Assembly (NCBI GenBank): GCA_030770535.1
Contig: JASVEC010000047.1
Coordinates: forward strand, 217,750 to 281,749
DNA from: Batkoa obscura
Lineage: Eukaryota; Entomophthoromycota; Entomophthoromycetes; Entomophthorales; Batkoaceae
Length of the DNA: 64,000 bases
Direction: 5' to 3'
Shown one piece after another: positions 22,050 to 32,779 of this stretch. The position numbers and the translations under genes were made by a program. The notes beneath the pieces were generated by a model, which did no database searches, was not told where the DNA came from, and saw nothing but the letters and a program-made list of their open reading frames with translations. Within the stretch, counting starts at the first letter, position 1; each line of letters opens with the position of its first letter.

Positions 22050-22670
22050 TATGGAACTTGTTTTTTTACATTTCATGACTAATTATGTTTTTTTATAGTT
22101 ACTCATATTTGAATAACATTAATAAATGAGTTAAAAGTAAATTAGGAACAAACAGATTAATGTAAAAGAGTACTTTTTTAACTATTAAACTTTCTTAGCT
22201 TACGCCGTATAATCACAGGGGGAGTTTCAGTTAGTAAGTTATTTAGTAATATTTAATTAAATGTTACTTTATTTTATAGAGTTTTCATAGTATAGGGAAT
22301 CCTTATTACAAACTATGATCAATACCCATTTTACTGACAGTTAATTTCCTGATAAGGCAAATTTAACATAAAACTAATTAATTAAATCTGTTTTTAAAGT
22401 ATTAAGAGTTTTTACACTAAGGTGAGTCTAATATGTTTCTTTATTCTGATTAGCCCACATGCCATAATATTCAAATATAGCTGTTTATATTATTTTATTA
22501 TGAATTTTTTATTAAAAAATTAAGCTTTCAATAGTATAAAATCATTTATTTTATTGGCTAAATTTAATTTCTATCAAATATAAAGTAAATGTTATACTGT
22601 AATTTTATTATAATATTAAGATTGAAAGTATATTATTTTATAAAACTCATATATTAATTAAATCTGTTTA
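22050..22670. other. AT-rich stretch with no supported gene
   Basis: Nothing beyond short homopolymer runs was found between the DUF4203 gene and the tRNA. Confidence 0.45.
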
Positions 22671-22682
22671 GCAAAACAGGGG

Positions 22683-22700
22683 CTCGTCGCTATCGACGAG
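22683..22700 (-). other. GC-rich perfect hairpin 3' of a tRNA-Ile
   Basis: CTCGTCG-CTAT-CGACGAG forms a perfect 7-bp stem with a 4-base loop. It starts 4 bases past the 3' end of the tRNA below, before the T run (22672-22675 on the + strand as AAAA) where polymerase III would stop. The other three identical tRNA-Ile genes do not have it. Confidence 0.7.
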
Positions 22701-22703
22701 TTA

Positions 22704-22776
22704 TGCTCCGTATAGGGCTTGAACCTATGACCTTAGCGTTATTAGCACCACGCTCTGCCAACTGAGCTAACGGAGC
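22704..22776 (-). tRNA. tRNA-Ile (AAT), copy 1
   Basis: Cloverleaf with acceptor GCTCCGT/ACGGAGC, D arm AGCTCAGTTGGCAGAGC, anticodon loop CTAATAA (anticodon AAT), T arm ATAGGTTCAAGCCCTAT, discriminator A. No intron. Confidence 0.96.
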
Positions 22777-23243
22777 ATTTCTAATCACTGTTGATATTAT
22801 CGATTAAAAATAATTAATATTTACTAAATTAACTTTTAAAGACAGTGGTGATTGTTAGCAATGCTTTTGCCTTTAGCTATTTGTTGTATTTATTAATTTT
22901 AAAGGTACGGATCTTTGCTGACATTTCATTTGTATTGGTAGTCGTTATTTTATCACATTGTAAGTATGGTAATGGTGAGTATTTTAAAGCTATTAATTTA
23001 GGTTTAAATACATACGTAGTTGGTTTATTTTAAATAAAATATATAGAAGTTATATTAAAGTTGAATATCTATTATATGGTTAATAAAGTTAAAAATAAAA
23101 TGATGTTTATCATTATTGATAATTTTTATATTAATATAATAATGATAGGCTATTTACCATACTTGATCATCTCTAAAAGAATGGTAACAGTATAGTATAA
23201 ATACCAAATATAATAAAAAAGGTATATCAATATAAACAGATAT

Positions 23244-23343
23244 GGGAGTGTTTTTTTTTTGCTTCATTACTTTTTCAATCTTTTGAGCACTATATAAGCA
23301 GAAAAATTGCCAGTAAAATTTTTAAACACGAAAATACATCCTC
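23244..23343 (+). mobile_element. Foldback MITE, copy F15
   Basis: 100 bp, ends GGGAGTG and ACATCCTC, ATAT on both sides. Confidence 0.88.
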
Positions 23344-23470
23344 ATATGTTATTTATTTTATTTTATTTTATTTTGTTAAAAGGAGGATAAGACTAATAAT
23401 AAATCAATATGTTTGAAAATAAATATAACGTTTTAATTAAATAATAATAATAATAAACTAAAAAAATTGT

Positions 23471-24564
23471 CTATTTTTTACCTGATCTATCAAGCCTTCT
23501 CTTTGAATGTTGTTTTTCCAACCTTTCATCAGTTTCCTTTTCAACTTCCAATGTTCTTTTATTATTATGATGAAGTGATAGGATTGTACGACCTGGACTA
23601 ATGGGTTGATTAACATTTAAATCAACATCGTTATAATTTAAATCCAGAAGCTTAGATTTCTTATGCTCTAAATATCTTTTAGGATTATATCTTTTGATAG
23701 TCTCTATTTCATTATTAAATGTATGTTCATTTTGTAAATTTTTATCTTTAATGGTAATTCTCTTTATATCGAATTCTTCCGTAGCTTCCCAATTAGTTGC
23801 CCACTCTGATGCATAACTAGAACTATCCTTCAGCCCCTGTTGATAGCTATTTTGTATTTGGGTCGGGTTTTCCTTTAAACTATCAATGTGTTCGCTTCTT
23901 AAAGTACTCTTTATATTTTGTTTAGTTAATGTTACTGATTTGTCACGATTCTTTATATTTATACTGTTACTAGCGTTGTTTGATTCTTTTTTTCTCCCAA
24001 TTAATTTATCTATTTTTTCCCCAATTAATTTATCTATTTTTTCTTCAATTAATTTATCCATTTTTTCTTCAATTAATTTATCCATTTTTTCATCTTCATT
24101 AATATCATTAATAAGCGTTGATTTCTTCAATAAGACTTGGTGCTTAGAAGAACAGGCTTCATCATCTAAAACTCGTTATAGTCATTATTTAATTTACTAC
24201 TATTACTACACTTACAAACATCCTTTCTTACTTCCTCTAAATTATCATCTTTCATTTTGTTCTCTAATATTTTTAATTTATCACTTGTTTTCATTTTTTC
24301 CTTCTTTTGTTTATTCAGTTGTTGTTTTATTTGATCAAATATATCGACATCTTCTTTATCTTCAGTAATTTTGGTTTGATTTTGCAACATGTCTTTAACT
24401 GCTTTAGAATGTTTCCATTTGGCGTTTATGGACATTATTATCTTTCCTCTTTCCATTATATCTTTTCCTTTATTTTTTAATGAATCATTGATAACTACCA
24501 TAAACTTTTTGAAGTTATTATGACTTAATTGAAGTAATTCGGACACTTCAACTGTTCTTTTCAT
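23471..24564 (-). CDS. Two-exon Lys/Glu-rich protein, paralogue of the 40.8-kb gene
   Basis: Exon 1 is 24216-24564 and exon 2 is 23471-24165. They join across a 50-nt intron (24166-24215) with GTAAGT at its start and TTTTAG at its end; the phases agree and give 347 residues. N-terminal residues 8-55 (SELLQLSHNNFKKFM then SINAKWKHSK) match the start of the 892-residue protein at 40830-43508. The end also matches: YASEWATNWEA against YVADWAADDEA, and KRTLEVEKETDERLE against RRTSELEKEAEKILE. The middle holds four to five tandem copies of an 8-residue unit (EKxDKLIx), likely coiled coil. It is highly charged, with no membrane segment, and is probably nuclear or cytosolic. The family is unknown to me. 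Confidence 0.75.
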
Positions 24565-24889
24565 TGTTTTAACTTAAGATAAATAAATTCGAGTTAAAAT
24601 GAATTGATTTTTAATTGACTTTTGATCCTTTGGAAATTTATTGGTTATAAATGAATTTCAATTGAATAGCTAAATATTATTGGAACCAATAAAATTTGGA
24701 ATTTGAAAAGTATTACGCTGCTCATTTTTTAAAGGGTTAGTCTAAATGAAGTTGCCAAGTTTAACTAAAGTTAGGATAAAGCCATCTCGGCTAATCATGT
24801 GGCTTTGTTTTGATAATCATTGGCTTGGATCAGAAAACAAATATCAATTTTGGCATGCAGCCATAGAAAACTATCAAACTCTGGCCTTA

Positions 24890-24951
24890 ACCATCACTAA
24901 CTCTAGCCTCAATCTTAGCCCTAATCTTTAACCCTAACTCTAACCCTAACA
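24890..24951 (+). repeat. Interstitial telomere-like CCCTAA repeat
   Basis: A run of variants of CCCTAA/CTAACC ends in AACCCTAACTCTAACCCTAAC. The TTAGGG-type repeat is the usual fungal telomere unit. The array is short and degenerate, and lies between genes. Confidence 0.6.
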
Positions 24952-25215
24952 AAAAGAGATCTCATTTGTTGAATTACAACAAATCATGGTTACTGAGCCT
25001 TAAGTTTTTTAGCCTTTGATTAGTCAATTTGTTACCTTATGAGCTGCAGTAATTACATTTAGATTCTCTCTTTTTATATTTGGGGGAGTTTATTGGGTTT
25101 TTATTCAAGTTTTTAATACAGCTTATACATTTAATTAATAAATAACTATTATTTTTATTTTAAAATGAAAAATACGGAGAAAAATAGTAAAAATATTCAA
25201 TTAAATAAAATATTA

Positions 25216-25309
25216 AGGATGTCTCTTTTGTTTAAGAAATCTACTATCATTTTTTCTACTCAACATTACTTAGAAATTGAAAAAGTAATGAAACCGAAAA
25301 ACACATTGC
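25216..25309 (-). mobile_element. Foldback MITE, copy F16
   Basis: 94 bp and strongly diverged: left end AGGATGT, right end CACATTGC, no clear target duplication. Probably one of the oldest copies. Confidence 0.7.
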
Positions 25310-25424
25310 ATAAATCTTAATGCTTTAATGATTATAACAATCTTATTAACTTTATTATGATACCTTTACCTAATCGCGTTGCTCAATAACTCCTTGAATT
25401 ACTATACAGTTTATATAGTTATAT

Positions 25425-25523
25425 GAGGATATATTTTTTTGTTTAAGAATTTTACTAACAAGTTTTCCACTCAAATAGCGCTTAAAAGATGGAAAGAATA
25501 ATGAAGCCGAAAAAAACACTCCC
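25425..25523 (-). mobile_element. Foldback MITE, copy F17
   Basis: 99 bp, ends GAGGATAT and CACTCCC, ATAT on both sides (25421-25424 and 25524-25527). Confidence 0.9.
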
Positions 25524-25529
25524 ATATCT

Positions 25530-26600
25530 TTTTCTATTATTAGGATCACAACTCCCACTTTGACTATTGATTTCAAATAGCAATGAAAATAACTTTATAA
25601 TAATAATAAAATACTACAAATATATACTTTAATTATAAAATTTATCAATTATTCGTAAGTAATCAATGACATAAAAATCTTATAAATAACAGCATCTCAG
25701 AGTAAAGAGAAAATAAAGCAATTAAATAAACCAAAGTATACTCAAAAATATAAACAATTTTATTATTACTATAACAAACGAAAATAATTAACATGATATA
25801 AAAAGCCGGACTTTATGAGATTTTTAGCTACTTGTAAAACTAACTATTCGATATACAAATTTAATGATAAACATTAATATCTACTATAAAGTTATTAAAA
25901 ATCTGTTTATGAACAAATCAGTTCTTTAGTCTTATAGCGAAAATTTCTACTATATTGAGAAAATAATTTATCTATTTGAAAATCAATGAATAGCTTAGAT
26001 AATCCATTTATAGTTGACTGTCATATATATGATAAAAGAAATTAAATTCTAGACCATTTACTTTATATTAATTAATGTATTTTCAAAAGACTTAATACTT
26101 TAATTTCATTATTATTTCTATTAATATCATAAATTGAGGTTTAGTTATATTTCAAATAATTTTCCGTTTTATTATTTTAACTAAATAGAATTGAACATTA
26201 GTGTTTTTATAATAATAATAAAATATTATCCGAATGCTATGTAGAATCTAAACAACATAGTGTTAAAGATAGATGGAACAATAGCTATATGTTAGTTTAA
26301 TTTTAAAGATTATTGGCAAAAATTAACATTTTAAATAATTACTTGAACCATAATAAATAGCAAACACCAATGACGTTAGTTGTAACTTATTATGATTGCA
26401 GCTTACTTAATTTGGATTTATTTTATGAATTTCTTTTAAGGTTCTTTGATAATCAATAGAATACTTAATTTACTGTAATCGGTTTATAACTCATTACGCC
26501 TATTGTTCATCAAACAAAATAGTAATATAGATGAAAGAATAGTAAATGAGTCAATCAACAATATGTACACTTAGAATTTCAAATATTTTGACAAAAAAAT
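25530..26600. other. AT-rich stretch upstream of the peptide cluster
   Basis: No gene seen. Near 26340-26400 an ACTTGAACCATA motif and following sequence resemble parts of the regions upstream of the second and third peptide genes. Confidence 0.45.
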
Positions 26601-26607
26601 TGAAAAG

Positions 26608-26615
26608 TATAAATA
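26608..26615 (+). promoter_or_regulatory. TATA box of peptide gene 1
   Basis: TATAAATA lies 45 bases before the ATG, in a GTATAAATAGACT context that recurs before genes 2 and 3. Confidence 0.65.
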
Positions 26616-26652
26616 GACTTTCGAAACTTACACTTTCTATTATCAAATTAAA

Positions 26653-26850
26653 ATGTTTAACAAAATCGTTTCTGCTTTACTTGTATCCGCTTTCGGTTTA
26701 CAACTCATCTCTGCTGCTCCAGCTACTAACCAAGTTGATGCCATTGAAGCTGCTCCAAAGGCCGGCGTTAACTGCTTACTCCTCTGTACTGAATGGAAAA
26801 ATGACCCAGCTTTAGGTAGATTCAGATGCTACAAATGGGAATGTAAATAA
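26653..26850 (+). CDS. Small secreted four-cysteine peptide, copy 1
   Basis: 65 residues. Residues 1-20 form a signal peptide (KIVSALLVSAFGLQLISAAPA). The mature part has four cysteines spaced C-x3-C-x12-C-x4-C around CTEWKNDPALGRFRCYKWEC and ends in Lys. The pattern allows two disulfides, as in small fungal effectors, toxins or signalling peptides; I do not recognise the family. It is the first of four tandem copies. Copies 1 and 2 differ at only four residues, and their signal-peptide DNA is almost unchanged. A TATA box lies just upstream. A host- or microbe-directed secreted role is inference from size and cysteines only. Confidence 0.85.
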   Translation: MFNKIVSALLVSAFGLQLISAAPATNQVDAIEAAPKAGVNCLLLCTEWKNDPALGRFRCYKWECK

Positions 26851-27164
26851 ATCAACAATCGTTTGATATTTTATTAAATAAAAACAAAACTTTAACGAAT
26901 TTATTACCTTTAAATATTTGTCTGTATTTCTATATAAATAGTTAAATGTTGACCTCAAATGTGGTTTTCATCAATAAATGTTTTTATTTGAATTTCACCT
27001 ATAACAACTTATTTCACTCAAAAGTTTATCAACATATTCAGTCTTTTTTTTAGTAATAAGTATATAGATACTGACATACCCATCCTTTAGCATAGAGTTT
27101 CTTTCAGTTTTTTTATTGAATTTTCTGTTAGTAATTTTAAATATCTGTTACTAAAGATGCATAT

Positions 27165-27258
27165 AGGGATATATTTTTTAAAGAATTTTGCTAACAATTT
27201 TTCCGCTTAAATAGCACTTAAAAATAGAAAAAGTAATGAAGTCAAAAAAACATCCCCC
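27165..27258 (-). mobile_element. Foldback MITE, copy F18
   Basis: 94 bp, ends AGGGATAT and CATCCCCC, ATAT at 27161-27164 and 27259-27262. The right ATAT is shared with F19. Confidence 0.9.
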
Positions 27259-27262
27259 ATAT

Positions 27263-27361
27263 GGGGATGTTTTTTTTGGCTTCATTATTTTTTCCATTTT
27301 TTAGGCACTATTTGAGTGGAAAATTTGTTAGTAAAATTCTTAAATACAAAAATACGTCCCC
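27263..27361 (+). mobile_element. Foldback MITE, copy F19
   Basis: 99 bp, opposite orientation to F18, left end GGGGATGT, right end ACGTCCCC, ATAT on both sides. F18 and F19 form a large palindrome around one ATAT. Confidence 0.92.
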
Positions 27362-27557
27362 ATATTCTAAAAGCTACACTTCTTTCCCAGGATGTGTGCA
27401 TTCCAAAGGTTAGTACTGAGTTTATCTACATAGAAGTAAAAGGTTAGGAAAGAGAAAAATACACGATCATATGAAATAAAGCGGTATTATCAAAAAGAGT
27501 TACATGTTACTTTCGCAAACAAGATAAAAATAATATGATAAAAGTAATATAATAAAA

Positions 27558-27708
27558 ATAAATTAATTATTCTTTTTAGACCAATTGTGTTTATAACTGA
27601 ATGCATGTTAATACAAGGAAGATATTGAAATAACATATTAGAAGTTATTATAATTATACTTTATATTACAAGTGTATTATAAAAAACTACTAAACTTAGT
27701 TCTAAATT
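27558..27708 (+). repeat. Duplicated segment downstream of peptide genes (first copy)
   Basis: These 151 bp recur, apparently without change, at 29946-30096, a spacing of 2388 bp. This marks a tandem duplication that also carried a peptide gene. Confidence 0.85.
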
Positions 27709-29063
27709 TTAATAATCAATATGATAAAATAAACATTGTAATCTTGAATTGATCTAAAGTAGTAAGATAATAGTAACATATTAATCAACTTTATTGGAAA
27801 TATCTTTAAAGTTATATATATTTATGAAAATAAAAGTCATTAGATACTTAAATTAATATCAAACTGTTTAGAACTAAATGCTCAATTATTATAATAATAT
27901 TTTAAAAAACTGGTGAACCATGGAAATTTCAATCCTAAAGGGCTATATTTGCTTTATTATTATTCCTTTAATCCATCTCTATTCTAGAATCTTTATAAAA
28001 ATAGATGAAACAATAATAACAATGATAACAATAAAGCGACAGTATTCTTTGATTTTTTATTTAATTTGTTTATTTATCTTTTTTTAGCACTATAATATTA
28101 TAAATTAGACAAAAAGCTTATAGCTTAATAATTATCATTCAGTTTAGATAAATTCTGATATTTTATTTTTATTATATATAGATATCGACTGTAAACTAAC
28201 TAAGAGGTTTATAAGCTGGCATTATGACCCTTTAACTATATATTCAAAGCAATTGATATAAATAAACTAATATTACAGTGAGTTTAAACTATGTCAAAAT
28301 TGATAATTAATCAAACAATGGTTCATAATTACTCAAGGTTGTTCTTAAAATCGATGACATTAAGAATAAATTACACAGCTTATCTACATGAAAGCCTTTT
28401 TTGATGACAACTTATAGCTGATTTTTAATTCAATAAAATGTCATAATCCATTTATAAATATTAAATAGTTTTTCTGGTGAAGTTCATATTTGATATATTT
28501 AATAGGAACAACAATTCTAAACTGGTATAAAGACAACTATCTAATAACAGATATTTATTAAAGAAAGTGCATATCTGCGATAGATGTGTTTTTGTATTTT
28601 GGAATTTTGGAATATATTAAATATAACTTTTGACATAACTCATAGGTTATCTATAGCTAAAGAGCTTTATTTTTATTAAATAAATAATTTTGTATGGTTC
28701 AAGACTAAAATACTACTAATAGTAAATACAGTTGTAAATCGAGTTATTGTTTAAGAACTAAGCTTTTTACAAATGCACTGTATAATAAATATCAAAGAAT
28801 ATACCTGTTATATTAGATACTTGAACCATAGCATAAACATCAATATTGACAGTTTTTAGCCATATTTTATTTTAACTTAAGATAATAAGTTATTATTTGC
28901 CAATGTCACTAAGTTTCATTAACATGTGGGGATGTTTTGGTTTTATATGGTTCTATAAAGATTAAATGAGCTGCTACAATATTCGTCTATTGTAAAGATA
29001 TTTTATATTTTTTAAAATTCATCATTCGACTATGTAAAGATTTCATCATACATTGAGTAAGAG

Positions 29064-29071
29064 TATAAATA
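29064..29071 (+). promoter_or_regulatory. TATA box of peptide gene 2
   Basis: TATAAATA 109 bases before the ATG, within GAGTATAAATA as in copy 3. The extra 60 or so bases before the ATG, compared with copy 1, are shared with copy 3. Confidence 0.65.
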
Positions 29072-29172
29072 TAGTTTAGAAATTCTACAAAATTATTAAA
29101 GTTAACTCAAAATCCAAAGTAATCCTTTAGTATTAGCCATTTAACCTCTTTAACCTAATTTCTTTAGTTATA

Positions 29173-29370
29173 ATGTTTAACAAAATCGTTTCTGCTTTAC
29201 TTGTATCCGCTTTCGGTTTACAACTCATCTCTGCTGCTCCAGCTACTAATCAAGTTGATGCCGTTCATGCCGCTCCAAATGCCGGCGTTAACTGCTTACT
29301 CCTCTGTACTGAATGGAAAATGGATCCAGCTTTAGGTAGATTCAGATGCTACAAATGGGAATGTAAATAA
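29173..29370 (+). CDS. Small secreted four-cysteine peptide, copy 2
   Basis: 65 residues, with signal peptide and cysteine spacing as in copy 1. Differences fall in the pro-like segment (VDAVHAAPNAG) and at WKMDPA. The 3' flank is copied too for the first few tens of bases. Confidence 0.85.
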   Translation: MFNKIVSALLVSAFGLQLISAAPATNQVDAVHAAPNAGVNCLLLCTEWKMDPALGRFRCYKWECK

Positions 29371-29575
29371 ATCAACAGTCGTTTGATATGTGAATAAATA
29401 AAAATCTTTTTTTATCTTAATATCTTTGAAAGTTTGTTTATATTTATAACTTGCATAATCAAATATCGACTTCAAAGTGTATGATTTTCTTTAACGATGA
29501 ACGAGTGCTTTGATATTTGAACTTTACCTATATTAATTTCTTTTATTAACGTTCAATCTTTAGCAATAGAGATAT

Positions 29576-29674
29576 GAGGATGTATTTTTGTGTTTACGAA
29601 TTTTATTAATAGCTTCTCCACTCAAATAGCGCTTAAAAAATGGAAAAAGTAATGAAGTCAAAAAAAACATCCCC
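29576..29674 (-). mobile_element. Foldback MITE, copy F20
   Basis: 99 bp, ends GAGGATGT and ACATCCCC, flanks ATAT and ATCT (three of four match). It is absent from the matching place after peptide gene 1, so it inserted after that duplication. Confidence 0.9.
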
Positions 29675-29945
29675 ATCTAGTTAGTGACATGATATACTTT
29701 GAAACAACAATTTCTCCAATTTTTATATTAGATTCTTTGTTAGTGACTTCATGTCCATTGCTAAGAATACATAACATAGAAGCTATACATCTTTTTCAGA
29801 AGATGTATAGCCCAAAGATCAGCAGTGATTTTATTTCCATAAAATTAAAAGCTGAGAAAAAGAAAACTTCAAGACAGAAAATAATGTGTAATCATTAGAA
29901 ATAGTTTCATTTAGATTCTTTGAGTATTATAAAAATATGGTAAAG

Positions 29946-30096
29946 ATAAATTAATTATTCTTTTTAGACCAATTGTGTTTATAACTGAATGCATGTTAAT
30001 ACAAGGAAGATATTGAAATAACATATTAGAAGTTATTATAATTATACTTTATATTACAAGTGTATTATAAAAAACTACTAAACTTAGTTCTAAATT
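29946..30096 (+). repeat. Duplicated segment downstream of peptide genes (second copy)
   Basis: Matches 27558-27708. Further downstream, 30280-31330 resembles 27960-29165 at lower identity (TTATTTGTTTATTTATCTTT-like core and ACCATA motif), so the duplicated unit runs up to the next peptide gene. Confidence 0.85.
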
Positions 30097-31227
30097 GATG
30101 TAAAGTGGTGAGATAATAGTAACATATTAATCAAATTTATTGAAAATGTCTTTGAGATTATATGTTTAAATAAAAACAGAAGTCATTTAGTTATGAAGTT
30201 TCATATTGAGTTAGTAAAATTTCAATTTGAATAATAATACATAAAAATTGATTAACTAAAAAACCTTGGATTTAAAAGGCCACTTCCAGTTTAGTGTTTG
30301 TTCTTTACTTTGTCTCCATCCCAATATCTTCGTAAAAATAGGTGGGATAAAAACAATAATGATAAAAAAGCGATGATATTCGTTAATTTTTTATTTGATT
30401 TGTTTATTTATCTTTTTTTAGCTTTATTTTATTATAAATTGGATAACAAATTTAGGATTTGTTCATTGTTCATTAACATTCATTTAAGGTAACTTTTAAT
30501 GATTTGTTTTTATCATATTGCAATGTTAGCCTATAGACAAACCGATACACCTGTATATCGTAGTCATGATTCTTCAACCATATATATTTAAAGCGATTGT
30601 TCCAAGTAAAATAATATTATGTTAAGTTCAAGCCAATGTCAAAATAAGAATTAATTTAACAATGGTTCATAAATGCTTGAGGTTTATTACCAGAATTGAT
30701 GACGTTATGAATAAGTTATACAGCTTTATTTACTTAAATAGAAGTCATTAAAAACGACATTCTATAATTGACTCTTAACTAAAAAAAAGCTTTTAACCTA
30801 AGCTACTTGTTCCATATGGTTAAAACAGATTTATTGTTATATTGAAACACATGCTTTCATATGGTTCAAGATTAAAATACTACTAATACTAAGTATAGTA
30901 TTAAATTGTTTTATGGGTTTAGAACCAAAGTAGTTTTGAATATTCTATATAATAAATATCAAATAATATACTTGTTAAATTATAAATTTGAACCATAACA
31001 TATATACCAATGTCAACAGTTTGTACCTATAGCTTCATTTGAATCAAGATAATGATTTCTTATTTACCAGTATTACTAAGTTTTATTAACTAATCTATTC
31101 ATCTGATTTCATATGGTTATATACAAGATAAATGAATCATTACAGTATGTTTATTATGAAGATGTTTTATATTTCTAGAATAAAACTCTGTTTGTCCACA
31201 TCAAACTCTATCTTATTTCGATTAGAG

Positions 31228-31235
31228 TATAAATA
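31228..31235 (+). promoter_or_regulatory. TATA box of peptide gene 3
   Basis: TATAAATA 110 bases before the ATG, in the same GAGTATAAATA context and at nearly the same distance as copy 2. Confidence 0.65.
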
Positions 31236-31337
31236 GGCTCCACAAACTTGAAAAAATGATTAAAGTTAACTCAGAATTAAAAGTAATATTTTAATATTAA
31301 CCATTTAACACATAATAATATAATACCTTTAGCTAAA

Positions 31338-31562
31338 ATGCTTAAAAAAATCATAGCTACTTTACTTGTATCCGCTTTTGGTTTACAGCTTTGTGCTGCT
31401 GCTCCAGCTGATGCTTCAGTTGGTACCCAAGTCGATATCAGTGAAAAAAGTATCTTAGCTACAGCTGATGATATCGGTGCCAATTGTATTATCCTTTGTA
31501 CTGAATGGAAGTATGACCCTGCCTTAGGTAGATTCAGATGCTACAAATTTGAATGTAAATAA
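31338..31562 (+). CDS. Small secreted four-cysteine peptide, copy 3
   Basis: 74 residues. The signal peptide is conserved (ATLLVSAFGLQLCAAAPA) but carries an extra Cys near its cleavage site. The spacer between signal and cysteine domain is nine residues longer. The domain reads NCIILCTEWKYDPALGRFRC then YKFECK, keeping all four cysteines. It is more diverged than copies 1 and 2, so it represents an older duplication. Confidence 0.85.
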   Translation: MLKKIIATLLVSAFGLQLCAAAPADASVGTQVDISEKSILATADDIGANCIILCTEWKYDPALGRFRCYKFECK

Positions 31563-31962
31563 ATCGTCACCAATACCCACTTGGTAATAAACAAATTTAC
31601 TGTTTATACTCTTTAGTATATTTTTATAAACTACAACTTATTGATTATTGATTACTTATTTTAATGTTATTATACAAGGTCCCATTTAATCTAGTGTCTT
31701 TATTTTAATGTGTTAACAATTTTATTTGATGGTTTAATATTGAGCCATAATGCTTTATGGAGTCCAATATAAGGTTAGTGGGTAGTAATCATTAAAGCTT
31801 TTTGCTAAAAACAACCCTTTCTATTATAAATTACAACTTATTAATTAAGACAGTCTATATTTCATATGATTTATTCATTCTTTTGTCAATAAAAGTGCTA
31901 AAAAAAAGTAGATTGATATGATGATTTTTGAAAAATATTAAAAATTTAACTCAAAAAACACA

Positions 31963-32035
31963 TGCTCCGTATAGGGCTTGAACCTATGACCTTAGCGTTA
32001 TTAGCACCACGCTCTGCCAACTGAGCTAACGGAGC
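31963..32035 (-). tRNA. tRNA-Ile (AAT), copy 2
   Basis: Identical in sequence to the tRNA at 22704-22776. A T run (31953-31958 as AAAAAA on the + strand) follows its 3' end directly. Confidence 0.96.
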
Positions 32036-32403
32036 CTACCAGACTTGTTGGATACAAGGGCTATAACAAATATTTATATAGCGTTTTTTTTATAATGAGT
32101 AATTTTGGAGTCAATATTACTAGTAAGTTTTATAAACTGGATTTTAATGATAACTTTATTCCTGTCATCATTTTATTATAGTATTTTTGTCATTTAATTT
32201 ATTTTAATATAACTATATTATATTAATATTAAACTTAAATATCATAACTAATAAATTAAAATATTAATTTAATACTAGTTAATTATTACCTATTTTATTT
32301 TATAAGCTTAAAAATGATATTAAATGAACTATAAAATTAAAAACATTATGTTAAACATACAATAAATCAATTTAGTAAAATTATCGTAACTGAAACTAAT
32401 ATC

Positions 32404-32498
32404 GAGGAGTGTTTTTTTGACTTCATTATTTTTTACATCTTCAAATGCTATTTGAGCAAAAGGATTATTAGTAAAATTCTTTAAAAAAATACATCTTT
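32404..32498 (+). mobile_element. Foldback MITE, copy F21
   Basis: About 95 bp, diverged (left end GAGGAGTG, right end ACATCTTT), no clean target duplication. It abuts the LTR-like copy that follows. Confidence 0.78.
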
Positions 32499-32502
32499 AT
32501 AT

Positions 32503-32778
32503 TGTGAAATATCGTTTTGCCAGCTCCATGATTGATTAATACATAACAACCATTTAAGTTGTTGTGCTCTCGAATTCAGAGATCATCAATCCCATGCTCT
32601 TAGTTTAATTTGCTATGGATATTTGTAGCTTCATCCCAAAGAGTATTATTCTCTCGTTTTGATATCCATACTTGTCAGAATATAGAAGAGATTTTAGAAC
32701 ACAGTAACTCGAGGCTTTTTAACTGAATTATTCCCTAATATCTCGAACATTTAATAAAGCTACTAAGTTTACTTAATA
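32503..32778 (+). mobile_element. LTR-like repeat, partial (copy L2)
   Basis: Starts TGTGAAATATCG and follows the sequence of 60730-61193 for about 276 bp, after which the match ends. It looks old and incomplete, and lies directly beside foldback copy F21. Confidence 0.6.
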
Positions 32779-32779
32779 T

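Noticed and set aside
22845-23033. 62-codon frame just outside the tRNA-Ile
   Set aside because: It begins with GTG rather than ATG, has no homologue at the other tRNA-Ile copies, and is probably chance.
24166-24215. Reading 23471-24130 and 24166-24564 as two separate genes
   Set aside because: A 50-nt intron with GTAAGT and TTTTAG joins them in phase, and the paralogue at 40830-43508 has both ends in one protein.
28576-28605. Possible foldback scrap (GATGTGTTTTTGTATTTTGG)
   Set aside because: Only about 20 bases resemble the element, in T-rich sequence; not enough to call.
28925-28950. GTGGGGATGTTTTGG resembling a foldback left end
   Set aside because: The match stops after about 15 bases and no right end follows.
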